27,975 bases of DNA from Akkermansiaceae bacterium UBA1518 (GCA_002323895.1 DCQM01000164.1:1-27975); one strand, 5' to 3'; shown: positions 17,243-24,879, numbered from the stretch's first letter. The notes: generated by a model not told the origin, from the letters alone. Numbers and translations are program-made.

Positions 17243-17830
17243 TTATTGGATGCGAAAGGTGCGCCCTTTTCCGCTAGTCCAGGCCTGATAAAGAGATCCG
17301 TAGAGAGCATTGAGTTCGACTTCGTTCATGATGCGAAACTCGATAGTGCGAGCGTGCGTTGTCGTTGGGTAACTTTTCTGCGCCATTTCATCGGCCTTGG
17401 TTCCAGTCCTGGATTGGCCACGATTGCGAAGTTGTTCGGCACGTTTTTGAATTCGGGCAAGAGCGTTAAACGTGGTGTCCTTTGTAATAGGTTCGATGTA
17501 GTAGAAGCGGGCAAGTGCGTTGCCGGTAGTGTCTACTGTCGCTTCGGTGACAAGGAGGGTGCCGTCGAGAACGTAGGAATGTTTGCTGACCGAGGTTATT
17601 GCGCCAAGGTTTACAGAGTATTCGCCACCGGGAAGACTGCATTCCCAACGGCGTTTTCGGTTTTCGTCGTCGTTAACACCTTCAAGTGTCTCCTTGTCTT
17701 TTTCATCTTGTTGATTTTGTTCTTGTTGTTGGGTAGTCGAGTTTTGTTGGCCGCCGCGAGGAGAAGTTGTCTGGGCTGTGACAAAAAGGGTGGAACATAG
17801 AAAAGGCAGCAAAAGTGGGATAGGTTTCAT
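17243..17830 (-). CDS. Secreted protein of unknown function
   Basis: 195 residues with a Sec signal peptide (MKPIPLLLPFLCSTLFVTAQ). A low-complexity Gln/Glu/Asp-rich stretch follows (about residues 27-56, 'NSTTQQQEQNQQDEKDK'), then a folded region of about 135 residues. It contains 'WECSLPGGEYSVNLGAITSVSKHSY', 'TEATVDTTGNALARFYYIEPI' and a Lys/Arg-rich segment. I do not recognise a family; similar short exported proteins are common in Verrucomicrobiota. There is one Cys in the mature part. The signal peptide and coherent composition favour this strand over the overlapping plus-strand frame at 17246-17800. It is divergent from rppH, whose start is 98 bp away. Confidence 0.7.
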   Translation of the reverse strand: MKPIPLLLPFLCSTLFVTAQTTSPRGGQQNSTTQQQEQNQQDEKDKETLEGVNDDENRKRRWECSLPGGEYSVNLGAITSVSKHSYVLDGTLLVTEATVDTTGNALARFYYIEPITKDTTFNALARIQKRAEQLRNRGQSRTGTKADEMAQKSYPTTTHARTIEFRIMNEVELNALYGSLYQAWTSGKGRTFRIQ

Positions 17831-17928
17831 TTGGTTGCAAATATTGTTTGATCCTAGTCAGACGTCAAAGTTTGAATTTCAAGATGGCTACGGATTGAAA
17901 TTGCCCTTCGTTTCATTACTCTCCCGGT

Positions 17929-18408
17929 ATGGGAGAGTATCGACCGAACGTTGCGGCTTTAATGGTCAACAAGGATGGTTACCTTCTTGTCTGTGAAAGA
18001 TTGCTGAACCCAGGTGCTTGGCAATTTCCACAGGGAGGAGTTAGTGAGGGCGAATCGCTTGAAACAGCGATACAGAGGGAGGTGGAGGAAGAGATTGGTC
18101 TAAAGCCAGAAGATTATAAAATCGAGCGTTCTAAGGGGCTTTATTGGTATGATTTCCCTCTTGGATCACAGAAGAAAAAGCCTTCTCACAAGGCGGATTT
18201 TGTGGGGCAGGAGCAAACTTACTTCCTTTGCCAGCTGAATGAAGGGATAGCCGAGCTGAATTTAATGCAGGAACCCCGGGAGTTTCGCGCAGCGCAGTGG
18301 ATTCGGCCCAATGAATTTGAGTTGGGGTGGCTTCCCGACTTTAAAAAGCAAACCTATCAAAAAGTGATGCGTGATTTCTTCGGGGTAGAATTGATCGAGT
18401 CAAGGTAA
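17929..18408 (+). CDS. rppH: RNA pyrophosphohydrolase (Nudix)
   Basis: 159 residues. 'EYRPNVAALMVN' and 'AWQFPQGGV' are typical of RppH and the closely related dinucleoside polyphosphate hydrolases. The Nudix box GX5EX7REUXEEXGU is complete at residues 36-58, with the metal-binding 'REVEEE' at 50-55. The downstream 'VGQEQTYFLCQL' also matches RppH. The expected role is removing pyrophosphate from 5'-triphosphate mRNA ends to start decay; Ap4A hydrolysis is the alternative. The ATG at 17929 places 'YRPNV' at the expected distance from the N-terminus. The gene stands alone on this strand. Confidence 0.93.
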   Translation: MGEYRPNVAALMVNKDGYLLVCERLLNPGAWQFPQGGVSEGESLETAIQREVEEEIGLKPEDYKIERSKGLYWYDFPLGSQKKKPSHKADFVGQEQTYFLCQLNEGIAELNLMQEPREFRAAQWIRPNEFELGWLPDFKKQTYQKVMRDFFGVELIESR

Positions 18409-18432
18409 GGCTCAGGCAGGGTGATTTTTGAA

Positions 18433-18469
18433 ATGAAAAAACCCGCCGCTCCAAAGAGGAAGGGCGGGT
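18433..18469 (-). terminator. Terminator between convergent rppH and peroxiredoxin genes
   Basis: ACCCGCC (18441-18447) pairs with GGCGGGT (18463-18469). On the minus strand the stem is followed by TTTTTTCATTTC, and on the plus strand by a weaker GAGTTTTG. It ends the peroxiredoxin gene and may serve rppH as well. Confidence 0.85.
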
Positions 18470-18489
18470 AGAGTTTTGAGGGAAGGAAG

Positions 18490-18984
18490 TTAGGAAAGTT
18501 CGCTGAGTTTGGTTTTGATCGCGTCAAAATCAGGAAGGTCACCAGGACTATCGTTGACTTGGGCGTATTGGACGATTCCGGACTTATCGATGAGGAAAGC
18601 GGAGCGTTTGGGAACCCCTCCCATGATAAGGTTCTTTTCGGGGAGGAATTGATCGTAGGCGATGCCATAGGCTTCCGTGGCCTTATGATCATAGTCGGAA
18701 AGGAGTTGGAGGGTGATGCCTTCTTTTTCCGCCCATGCTGCTTGGGCAAATGGATTATCTCCGGAGATTCCGAGAACTTTGCAGTTCAGATCAGCGTAAG
18801 CCCCAAGACCGGCGGAGATGTCGCAAAACTCTTGTGTGCAGACACCGGTGAAGGCCATGGGGACAAAAAGAACTAAGATGTTTTGCTCGCCGGTTATTTT
18901 GGAGAGAGAAACAATTTCTGGACCACCCTCGCCGAGTCCGACGAGGGAGAAATCTGGGGCAGGATCGCCAACTTTGATGCTCAT
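18490..18984 (-). CDS. Peroxiredoxin (Bcp/AhpE-like thiol peroxidase)
   Basis: 164 residues with the AhpC/TSA thioredoxin fold. 'VGDPAPDFSL' is the typical N-terminus. The active site 'P42-M-A-F-T46-G-V-C49' has the PxxxTxxC arrangement with the peroxidatic Cys49. Cys54 follows in 'CTQEFC', the spacing of the resolving Cys in atypical two-Cys Bcp enzymes. No signal peptide is present, so it is cytoplasmic. It reduces H2O2 and organic peroxides, probably with thioredoxin. The Cys is a normal codon here, which matters because some bacterial peroxiredoxins carry Sec. It lies just downstream of the candidate selenoprotein but behind a strong terminator, so it is transcribed separately. Confidence 0.93.
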   Translation of the reverse strand: MSIKVGDPAPDFSLVGLGEGGPEIVSLSKITGEQNILVLFVPMAFTGVCTQEFCDISAGLGAYADLNCKVLGISGDNPFAQAAWAEKEGITLQLLSDYDHKATEAYGIAYDQFLPEKNLIMGGVPKRSAFLIDKSGIVQYAQVNDSPGDLPDFDAIKTKLSELS

Positions 18985-19065
18985 ATCGATCGGATTATAG
19001 TGGAGGATGGTGGGATGGAAACCGAGAAATATGAAAAAATGTTAGATCGGTGTCCTAGAAAAGAT

Positions 19066-19097
19066 AAACCCGAGTCGCCCTAAAACGACTCGGGTTT
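19066..19097 (-). terminator. Strong terminator of the candidate selenoprotein gene
   Basis: AAACCCGAGTCG (19066-19077) and CGACTCGGGTTT (19086-19097) form a perfect 12-bp stem over an 8-nt loop. On the minus strand the T-rich ATCTTTTCT follows. It begins 31 bp beyond the TAG at 19129, which shows that the transcription unit covers the full frame across both UGA codons. Confidence 0.88.
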
Positions 19098-19128
19098 GTC
19101 AGTTAAATATTTTGTAGTTGGGCGGGGC

Positions 19129-19695
19129 CTAGAGAGGGCTACTGGCTAACTTGGTTGCCTTCTTAATGACGGACTTCCGTTTTTTTGTCATCTCACCAAT
19201 TTTTTCCTCATCATAAGAACCAGCTGTAGCCATCAGGAGGGTAATAGAACCGGCGTTCACAAAGGCAGCACTTACTTCTTCCAACTTTTCGAGATCGGCA
19301 CGCAATCTCTCATTGGTTTGCGCTCATGTGCCGCCAGTGACGGCGATCGCGTAAGCTTCCTTTGGTGCCGCAATCTCTCTTTGCTTCACACGCTCGAGTT
19401 TGAGACCACCAGCTTTCAGTGCTTTCCCCACGCTGACGCGGGTAAATTTAACATCTTCGCTCTTGGTAGTCACGAAAGCAGTCATGCCAGAGAGCATTAC
19501 TTTCTCAACACCTTCCATTTTACCCAAGGCCGCACGGGCCTTTTTAGCAGCACTTCACCCACCACCACTAAAGGATACAGTATATCCTCCGATAGTCGAT
19601 GCAGCGACGTCTTCAGCATCAGCAGGGGCAGCGATTGCTACCGGGGCTATTGCTCCGAAGGCACACATCATGCCGAATCTAATTGTTGCATTCAT
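19129..19695 (-). CDS. Candidate exported selenoprotein: two HMA-like domains, each with an in-frame UGA
   Basis: The frame from ATG 19695 to TAG 19129 has 188 codons and only two internal stops, both UGA, at codon 47 (19555-19557) and codon 124 (19324-19326). Residues 1-22 are a signal peptide ('GAIAPVAIAA'). The rest is two tandem repeats: 'YTVSFSGGG-U47-SAAKKARAALGKMEGVEKVML' and 'YAIAVTGGT-U124-AQTNERLRADLEKLEEVSAAF'. The UGAs align exactly. The pattern resembles heavy-metal-associated domains (compare MerP 'GMTCAAC...GVSKVDV'), with U at the first Cys of CxxC and the second Cys lost. Each UGA is followed by a hairpin with an identical CGUGC loop. Neighbours use UGA as stop and UGG for Trp, so a changed code is unlikely. 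A recent pseudogene is the alternative. Function is unknown; periplasmic metal or redox chemistry is plausible. Confidence 0.72.
19291..19309 (-). promoter_or_regulatory. Predicted bacterial SECIS hairpin for UGA codon 124
   Basis: In the mRNA, a 7-bp stem (19309-19303 with 19297-19291, one G-U pair) is capped by the loop CGUGC (19302-19298). It starts 14 nt after the UGA at 19324-19326. The loop is identical to that of the hairpin after codon 47. Bacterial SECIS elements lie at this distance and carry G/U in the apical loop for SelB binding. Confidence 0.6.
19526..19542 (-). promoter_or_regulatory. Predicted bacterial SECIS hairpin for UGA codon 47
   Basis: In the mRNA, AAGGCC (19542-19537), loop CGUGC, GGCCUU (19531-19526) form a perfect 6-bp stem starting 12 nt after the UGA at 19555-19557. 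In the E. coli fdhF SECIS the upper stem-loop starts 11 nt after UGA and has G and U in its loop, so the geometry matches. Confidence 0.62.
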
Positions 19696-19783
19696 AGCGC
19701 CATGACTTTACCGCACGAAAGTGGCTCTGCAAGTTGTGTTTTTCAGTTTGTTACAATAGATTAACGCTCTAAACTTTACGAGA

Positions 19784-19815
19784 AAAGCGCCCCGGAGGAA
19801 GAATCCTGCGAGGCG
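19784..19815 (-). terminator. Possible terminator after rpsU
   Basis: An imperfect hairpin (CGCC at 19788-19791 pairing with GGCG at 19812-19815, with further short paired blocks and internal mismatches) is followed by TTTTCTCG on the minus strand, 33 bp past the rpsU stop. If it works, the candidate selenoprotein gene needs its own promoter in the roughly 90 bp before 19695; no clear -35/-10 was found there. Confidence 0.45.
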
Positions 19816-19848
19816 ATCATTTGTTGAAGCTATTTTTTTCGAAAAGTC

Positions 19849-20106
19849 TTACTCAGCGTTTCGGGCAGCTTTAGCAGCTTCCGCGGAAGCAACTTGGGAC
19901 TCGCTTTGAAATCTCCAACGAACCTTGTTACGCTTGGGAGCAGTACGGGCCTTGCGAATTGCGCGGTCGATTGTGCTCTCATGGGAACGGCGGCGACGCA
20001 TTTCCTCGAGAATTCCCTCTGTGTCGAGCTTCGTTTTCAAGCGCTTCAGTGCCCGATCGACACTTTCTCCACTTTTGACATCAACGCCACGATTATGTTT
20101 TTCCAT
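19849..20106 (-). CDS. rpsU: Small ribosomal subunit protein bS21
   Basis: 85 residues, very basic. 'GESVDRALKRLKTKLDTEGILEEMRRRRSHE' matches the core of bS21 ('FDVALRRFKR...GVLAEVRRREFYEKP'), followed by the usual Arg/Lys-rich region ('KARTAPKRNKVRWRF'). The C-terminal tail of about 15 residues (Ala/Glu-rich) is longer than in E. coli. bS21 sits at the 30S platform near the anti-Shine-Dalgarno and helps start-site recognition; in Bacteroidota it is linked to reduced Shine-Dalgarno use. This is of interest given the scarcity of Shine-Dalgarno sequences here. A strong sigma-70-type promoter lies upstream. Confidence 0.85.
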   Translation of the reverse strand: MEKHNRGVDVKSGESVDRALKRLKTKLDTEGILEEMRRRRSHESTIDRAIRKARTAPKRNKVRWRFQSESQVASAEAAKAARNAE

Positions 20107-20139
20107 GATAAATAGCCCTCGAGATTCGACGGGAGCGGG

Positions 20140-20168
20140 AAATTAGGTGGGAGGCAGGGAACCGTCAA
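20140..20168 (-). promoter_or_regulatory. Sigma-70-type promoter of rpsU
   Basis: On the minus strand, TTGACG (20168-20163), a 17-bp spacer and TAATTT (20145-20140) give near-consensus -35 and -10 boxes. The -10 lies about 33 bp before the ATG at 20106. Confidence 0.7.
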
Positions 20169-20275
20169 GCCCACATTTACGGGAAAAGAAGAGAATCTTA
20201 AACTCTTGGGTAGTTAGGTTTTATTAAGTTTTTTTAGAAATGCTTAGGGCATCCTGATGCGAGGCTGCTTTTTGA

Positions 20276-21856
20276 TTAGGCAGGATGGATTAGAGGCCTG
20301 CCAGCTTCGACGACAAATTTGGCTCGAGAGCTCGTTACTCCCCCGGGTCTTAAGACATCGGTGATCGTTTTAAAATCGGCGGTGTAGGTTTTCGGAGTGA
20401 GATCACACATAATATAACCGCGTTCACGGTTGTGAAATTTATTGCAGGGATTTTCAGACTGAAGGGTCTCTAGCTTATTGATCTTTGGATTGCCATTGCC
20501 GCCGCTGGCGAGAGAAGTTGCGACAAACTCGGTAGCAACCGTCGGAAGGTCAGCCTTGAGATCATTGATCCGTAATTCATTAGCCCAGTGTGAGTGAATA
20601 TCACCGGTTAGCACGACAGCATTCGAGATCTTGTGGTCCCGGATGTGTTCAAGGAGTTTTTGGCGTTCGGCGGCGTAACCTGGCCATTGATCCATCGAAT
20701 AGGCCGCTTCTCCCGTCGTGTTGCGATTGACCAAAGCCATCATGACTTGTTGGGCGAGTATATTCCATGTGGCATTAGATGATTTAAGGGAATTAAAGAG
20801 CCATTTTCGTTGCTGCTTACCGAGTAGAGTATTCCGGGGATTTAGGGCGGCTTCATTGAGGGGATCCTTACCGTCGTTGTTGGGTTGATTGGTCCGGTAT
20901 TGCCGGGTATCTAGGACAAATAGTTCGGCAAGCTTCCCGAAGTTCCCTTTCCGGTAAAGTTGCATATTTGGTCCCTTGGGAAGCGAGGTTGAACGGAGTG
21001 GCATCATTTCGTAATACGCCTGATAGGCATTCGCTCGGCGGAGAAGGAGTTGCGCCGGTGTGACGCCGGACTGTTCAGAAATATCGTTACTGTAATTGTT
21101 GTCGACTTCGTGGTCGTCCCACGTGAGGAACCATGGGCAAGTCGCGTGCATGGCCTGAAGATCAGGGTCTGTTTTGTATTGGCTGTAACGTAAGCGATAT
21201 TGTTCGAGCGTTTCGATCTCGGGGCCAAGATGGCTTCGGACTTTGCCGCCTCGGCCACTGGCGTATTCGTAAATGTAATCGCCGAGGTGAAAGACTAGGT
21301 CAGGTTGGTCTTGAGCCATTTGCTGGTAAGCAGTGAAAAGACCTTGCTCCCAATGTTGGCAAGAGGTGACAGCGAAGCGGAGTTTTTCGGGATTGGCATC
21401 CGGGGTTGGCATGGTGCGGGTCCGACCGATCGGGCTGGTGGCATCGCCTGACTGAAAACGGTAGTAATACCAGTGATCCGGTTTTAGGCCTTGAGCCTCG
21501 ATATGGACTGAAAATCCGAGGGCGGAAGTCGCGGTGGTTTTGCCGGAGGTAACGATTTTTTTAAAAGAGTTGTCGGTCGCGACTTCCCAACGAACCTCGA
21601 CAGGATGGTCTGGCATTCCTCCCCCGGGTTCAAGCGGTTTGGGTCCAAGGCGGGTCCAAAGAATGACGCTTTTGTGATTCGGGTCGCCAGAGGCAACGCC
21701 CATGGAAAAGGGGTTGGATGAAAAGCTGACCTTTTTAGGAGTGCTGCCAGTTTGGCCAAGCAGCGGGATAGCTGAAAGGGAAGCAGCGTAGGTGAGAAAA
21801 AGCCGTCGAGAAAGGTGACCTTCGTGTTGGAAGGCTGAAGGGAGTCGTTCAAACAT
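20276..21856 (-). CDS. Tat-exported PhoD-like alkaline phosphatase/phosphodiesterase
   Basis: 526 residues with a twin-arginine signal ('S16-R17-R18-L-F-L', then a hydrophobic segment ending near residue 34). The N-terminal PhoD domain (about 45-150) contains 'GVASGDPNHKSVILWTRL' and 'YYYRFQSGDATSPIGRTRT'. The metallophosphatase core has the Fe/Ca ligands seen in Bacillus PhoD: Cys166 in 'TSCQ', Asp193 and Tyr196 in 'HLGDYIYEY', 'TWDDHEVDNNY', and 'VVLTGDIHSHW'. PhoD enzymes release phosphate from mono- and diesters outside the cytoplasm, usually under phosphate starvation. No convincing Pho box was seen. The gene is divergent from the Prc-type protease and is followed by rpsU, which has its own promoter. 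Confidence 0.94.
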   Translation of the reverse strand: MFERLPSAFQHEGHLSRRLFLTYAASLSAIPLLGQTGSTPKKVSFSSNPFSMGVASGDPNHKSVILWTRLGPKPLEPGGGMPDHPVEVRWEVATDNSFKKIVTSGKTTATSALGFSVHIEAQGLKPDHWYYYRFQSGDATSPIGRTRTMPTPDANPEKLRFAVTSCQHWEQGLFTAYQQMAQDQPDLVFHLGDYIYEYASGRGGKVRSHLGPEIETLEQYRLRYSQYKTDPDLQAMHATCPWFLTWDDHEVDNNYSNDISEQSGVTPAQLLLRRANAYQAYYEMMPLRSTSLPKGPNMQLYRKGNFGKLAELFVLDTRQYRTNQPNNDGKDPLNEAALNPRNTLLGKQQRKWLFNSLKSSNATWNILAQQVMMALVNRNTTGEAAYSMDQWPGYAAERQKLLEHIRDHKISNAVVLTGDIHSHWANELRINDLKADLPTVATEFVATSLASGGNGNPKINKLETLQSENPCNKFHNRERGYIMCDLTPKTYTADFKTITDVLRPGGVTSSRAKFVVEAGRPLIHPA

Positions 21857-21992
21857 AGGTTAAAGATTTTCTAGATACTGAACGTATTAGGGAACGATGT
21901 CACTTTAAGATATGGTATTAATCGGCTTGATAGCTTCGTTTCTTCGCGTGGCAGTTGGGCTGTCTCTCAAGATCAAGGTTCCTAAAGCCCCC

Positions 21993-24218
21993 ATGTTGAA
22001 TTTTCGTAAACTTACGACCGCAGTCCTATTTGCCACCGGGATTGGGTTCCTAGCTCCAGCCCGTGGTGCTGATCTAGAGCTCGTTGGGCGGGAGTTAGCG
22101 AGGATGCTTCAAAATGGTCACTACGCCCGCCTAGCATTTAACGAGGACATAAGTCGCCGATTTCTCGAGCGATATCTGGATTCACTTGATGGGAAAAAGC
22201 TCTACTTTTTAGATCGGGAGGTGACTGAGATGAAGCGTCGCTATGAGCGTGTTCTCCATGACCGTATCAGCACTAAATCCATCATGCCGGTGGCAAATAG
22301 CATTCATAAAATTTACCGAGGACGTGTGATGGCCCGAGTGGCTTACGTTAAAAACCTTCTCGCGGTTAAAGAATTTCCCTTCGAGGAAGAGAGGGTTGTG
22401 ATTGACGACCGGAGTGAGAGCCCTTGGCCGGCCGATGATATAGAGCTTCGAGAAATTTGGAGTGATAATTTGGAGAATCTATTGCTCTCTGAAACGATTC
22501 GTCGTGCTCGCCTTAAAAATCGAGCGATTGAAGCGGGAAAGCCAGATCCTTTTCGAAGGAAGCCTTCAGCTAAAAAAACAGTTGAGCTCAAGTTTGATCG
22601 GCTTCTTGAGTCGATCGAGGGAATTGAACAAGAGGATGTCGCAAATTATTTTTTTTCAGCGGTGACGAAGGCTTACGATCCGCACAGCGAATACTTTAGC
22701 GCAAACGAAATGGCACAATTCAAGATTGATGTCAGCAACGAGTTAGTAGGGGTTGGCGCAAGACTCCATAGCAATGATAATGGGGAGATCGAAATTAGGG
22801 GGATTGTGAATGGAGGGCCTGCCGATCGTCATGGAGATCTTGCGCTAGGCGATCGGATTATCGCGGTTTCGGCGAGTAATGATGGAAAGTGGAAGAGTGT
22901 TCTTTTCAAAACACTCGATCGGGTCATTGAGGATATTTTAGGAGAGGAAGGTGCGTTGGTTGGCCTGCGTGTCAGACGCGAAGTGAATGGTAAAGATCTG
23001 GTCATCGATATTGCTATTCCGAGGGGCGTCGTGACGATGAAAGACGAACTTGCGACCGCTCGAATATACGACTACCGGCAGGACGAAAAGTCGCTGCGTC
23101 TCGCTGTCATGAAAATCCCATCTTTCTACTTTGATTTTGAGAATTCAGGCAGTCGGGTTTCAGTTGATGTAGAGCGTTTGTTGGGGCGCCTAAAAAAGGA
23201 ACAGGTTGATGGGCTCGCTCTCGATTTACGGGATAATACGGGGGGGTCGTTACCAGAGGTTCAGCGTCTTACTGGGTTTTTTACGGGACGTGGTCCAGTG
23301 GTTCAGGTTCGTTCAAAAAGCGGGCAGATTCGCGCCCTAAACTCTCTTCACCGTAAACCTCTGTATGACGGGCCATTGATAATTTTAGTGAATAGAAACA
23401 GCGCCTCAGCGACCGAAATTTTGGCGGGCGCACTTCAGGATTACAATCGGGCCGTGGTCGTTGGGGCTTCCTCAACATACGGCAAAGGAACCGTCCAGAA
23501 GATGATGAATATTTCGGAATATATGCCTATTCTTGCAGACCGTGAGGATGCGGGATGGCTGAAGCTGACTTCCCAAAAATATTATCGGGTGTCTGGGAGT
23601 TCTGTTCAAATCAAAGGAGTGGTTCCGGATCTGATTTTACCCGGTCTGAGTGATGCTTACGAAACAGGAGAAGGTTTTAAAAAGTATGCTCTTCCACATG
23701 ACATCATCCGCCGTAGCCCGGACTTCGTGCCGCTTGAGCGAAATGGACTGTTCATTTCGGAACTTACGGATAAGAGTCGCGAACGAGTAGATGCCGAACC
23801 GTATTATAAGGATCTCACTGCTGACATCCAGAGAGCTAAGAAGGCACTCAAAGAAAATACCGTTTCACTTAATCTTAACGAGCGGTTGGCTGAGTTAAAA
23901 GAAGAAGAGAGTCGTCGTGCGCTGCGGATTAAGGAGCGCACTAAGCATTTTTCAGCAATCAAGCAAAGGGATCAGAAAGAACTTAAGATTTCTCGGCTCA
24001 CCTTAGATGATATTAATGCTGGGAAGCTTCCCTTAGTTGATCCAAAGGAAGAGGTTGACGATTACATGAGGCGAGCAGCCGATGAAATCGCTGATCTTGA
24101 GAAGGCCTTGGGATGGCCCAATGGAATTGATGCCGTGCAACGGGAAGGTCTGCACGTGCTACGAGACTTGATCAAAGCCATCGAGTCGGAGGGCCTCGCT
24201 CAGGTCGAGGCCGAGTAA
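21993..24218 (+). CDS. prc: Tail-specific protease, Prc/CtpA family (S41A)
   Basis: The ATG at 21993 is preferred over one at 21912 because it begins a signal peptide ('MLNFRKLTTAVLFATGIGFLAPARGA'); this gives 741 residues. An N-terminal helical region typical of Prc (about 30-230, 'RYLDSLDGKKLYFL') is followed by a PDZ domain (about 236-340, 'ELVGVGARL...GGPADRHGDLALGDRI'), then the protease domain with 'ALDLRDNTGGSLPEV'. The Ser/Lys dyad is Ser472 in 'NSASATEI' and Lys498 in 'TYGKGTVQ'. The C-terminal domain (DUF3340-like, Lys/Glu-rich) covers the last ~150 residues. Prc degrades periplasmic proteins from their C-termini and processes cell-wall enzymes. It is convergent with msrA, 31 bp away. 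Confidence 0.95.
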   Translation: MLNFRKLTTAVLFATGIGFLAPARGADLELVGRELARMLQNGHYARLAFNEDISRRFLERYLDSLDGKKLYFLDREVTEMKRRYERVLHDRISTKSIMPVANSIHKIYRGRVMARVAYVKNLLAVKEFPFEEERVVIDDRSESPWPADDIELREIWSDNLENLLLSETIRRARLKNRAIEAGKPDPFRRKPSAKKTVELKFDRLLESIEGIEQEDVANYFFSAVTKAYDPHSEYFSANEMAQFKIDVSNELVGVGARLHSNDNGEIEIRGIVNGGPADRHGDLALGDRIIAVSASNDGKWKSVLFKTLDRVIEDILGEEGALVGLRVRREVNGKDLVIDIAIPRGVVTMKDELATARIYDYRQDEKSLRLAVMKIPSFYFDFENSGSRVSVDVERLLGRLKKEQVDGLALDLRDNTGGSLPEVQRLTGFFTGRGPVVQVRSKSGQIRALNSLHRKPLYDGPLIILVNRNSASATEILAGALQDYNRAVVVGASSTYGKGTVQKMMNISEYMPILADREDAGWLKLTSQKYYRVSGSSVQIKGVVPDLILPGLSDAYETGEGFKKYALPHDIIRRSPDFVPLERNGLFISELTDKSRERVDAEPYYKDLTADIQRAKKALKENTVSLNLNERLAELKEEESRRALRIKERTKHFSAIKQRDQKELKISRLTLDDINAGKLPLVDPKEEVDDYMRRAADEIADLEKALGWPNGIDAVQREGLHVLRDLIKAIESEGLAQVEAE

Positions 24219-24249
24219 GAATGATTTACCGGGTCTGAAAATTGGGTTT

Positions 24250-24870
24250 CTAGTAATCGAGTCCCAGTTTTTTTAGTTTGGGCGTAATTTGTTGCGGGCA
24301 GTAAGGATTTTCTCCCTTCTTGCGAAAGTAGTAGTCTTGATGCTCCTCTTTTGCCGCGTAGAATTCCTCGGCGTCTCGGATTGTAGTGACGATTGGCGTG
24401 TCAAAATTTGTTTGGGCTTCCTTTTTTGAGGCTTCGGCAAGTTCGCGCTGCTTCGGCGAATGGGCGAAGATATTGCTCATGTAAATCGGGCCCTTATCAA
24501 CACCTTGCCCACGTGGATCGGTTGGGTTATGCGCCTTCCAAAACCATTCCAGAATTTCTGGAGTAGAAATTTTGTTTGGATCGAAGACAACTTGAACAAC
24601 TTCGATATGTCCGGAGGTTTGTGAGTAAACTTCCTCAGAGCTTGGGTTGGGAATATGGCCTCCCATGAATCCAGAAGTGGCTGATATGACTCCGTCAAGT
24701 TGCTGGAACACGGCCTCTACGCACCAGTAGCAGCCCCCACCAAGAGTAATTGTTTCGTGCTTTTCGGGATCAGTCGGTTCGTCGGGTTTGACCTCGACAA
24801 TCTTGGGCTTACATGAGGTGAAAAGCAATGCCGCGGTCAGCAGTATGGTGATGTTGTGTGAGGCCTTCAT
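24250..24870 (-). CDS. msrA: Peptide methionine sulfoxide reductase MsrA, probable lipoprotein
   Basis: 206 residues. The N-terminus 'LLTAALLFTSC20' is a lipoprotein signal with Cys20 as lipidation site, so this MsrA would act in the envelope. The catalytic motif is 'GGGCYWCVEAVF' with Cys47, in the usual GCFWC context. 'SQTSGHIEVVQVVFDP', 'NPTDPRGQGVDKG' and 'HQDYYFRK' are standard family blocks. The Cys in 'NPYCPQQ' near the C-terminus can serve as resolving Cys. It reduces methionine-S-sulfoxide in oxidised proteins. Its ATG is 9 bp after the stop of the helical-repeat gene, which implies one transcription unit. Confidence 0.96.
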   Translation of the reverse strand: MKASHNITILLTAALLFTSCKPKIVEVKPDEPTDPEKHETITLGGGCYWCVEAVFQQLDGVISATSGFMGGHIPNPSSEEVYSQTSGHIEVVQVVFDPNKISTPEILEWFWKAHNPTDPRGQGVDKGPIYMSNIFAHSPKQRELAEASKKEAQTNFDTPIVTTIRDAEEFYAAKEEHQDYYFRKKGENPYCPQQITPKLKKLGLDY

Positions 24871-24879
24871 GATTAAAAA

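Noticed and set aside
17246..17800. Plus-strand frame of 184 codons
   Set aside because: Antisense to the secreted 195-residue protein, which has a signal peptide and better composition.
19129..19695. Reading the two UGA codons as Trp (altered code)
   Set aside because: Other genes in the window end in TGA (for example the sulfatase at 12071-12073 and recR's neighbour paralogue B at 26836) and use TGG for Trp.
19318..19764. Plus-strand frame of 148 codons
   Set aside because: It is antisense to the candidate selenoprotein, has Ser/Cys/His-rich composition typical of reverse frames, and shows no domain. Its openness is partly caused by the coding frame on the other strand.
21912..21992. Upstream ATG start for the Prc-type protease
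   Set aside because: It adds 27 residues that disrupt the N-terminal signal peptide geometry; ATG 21993 gives a normal one.
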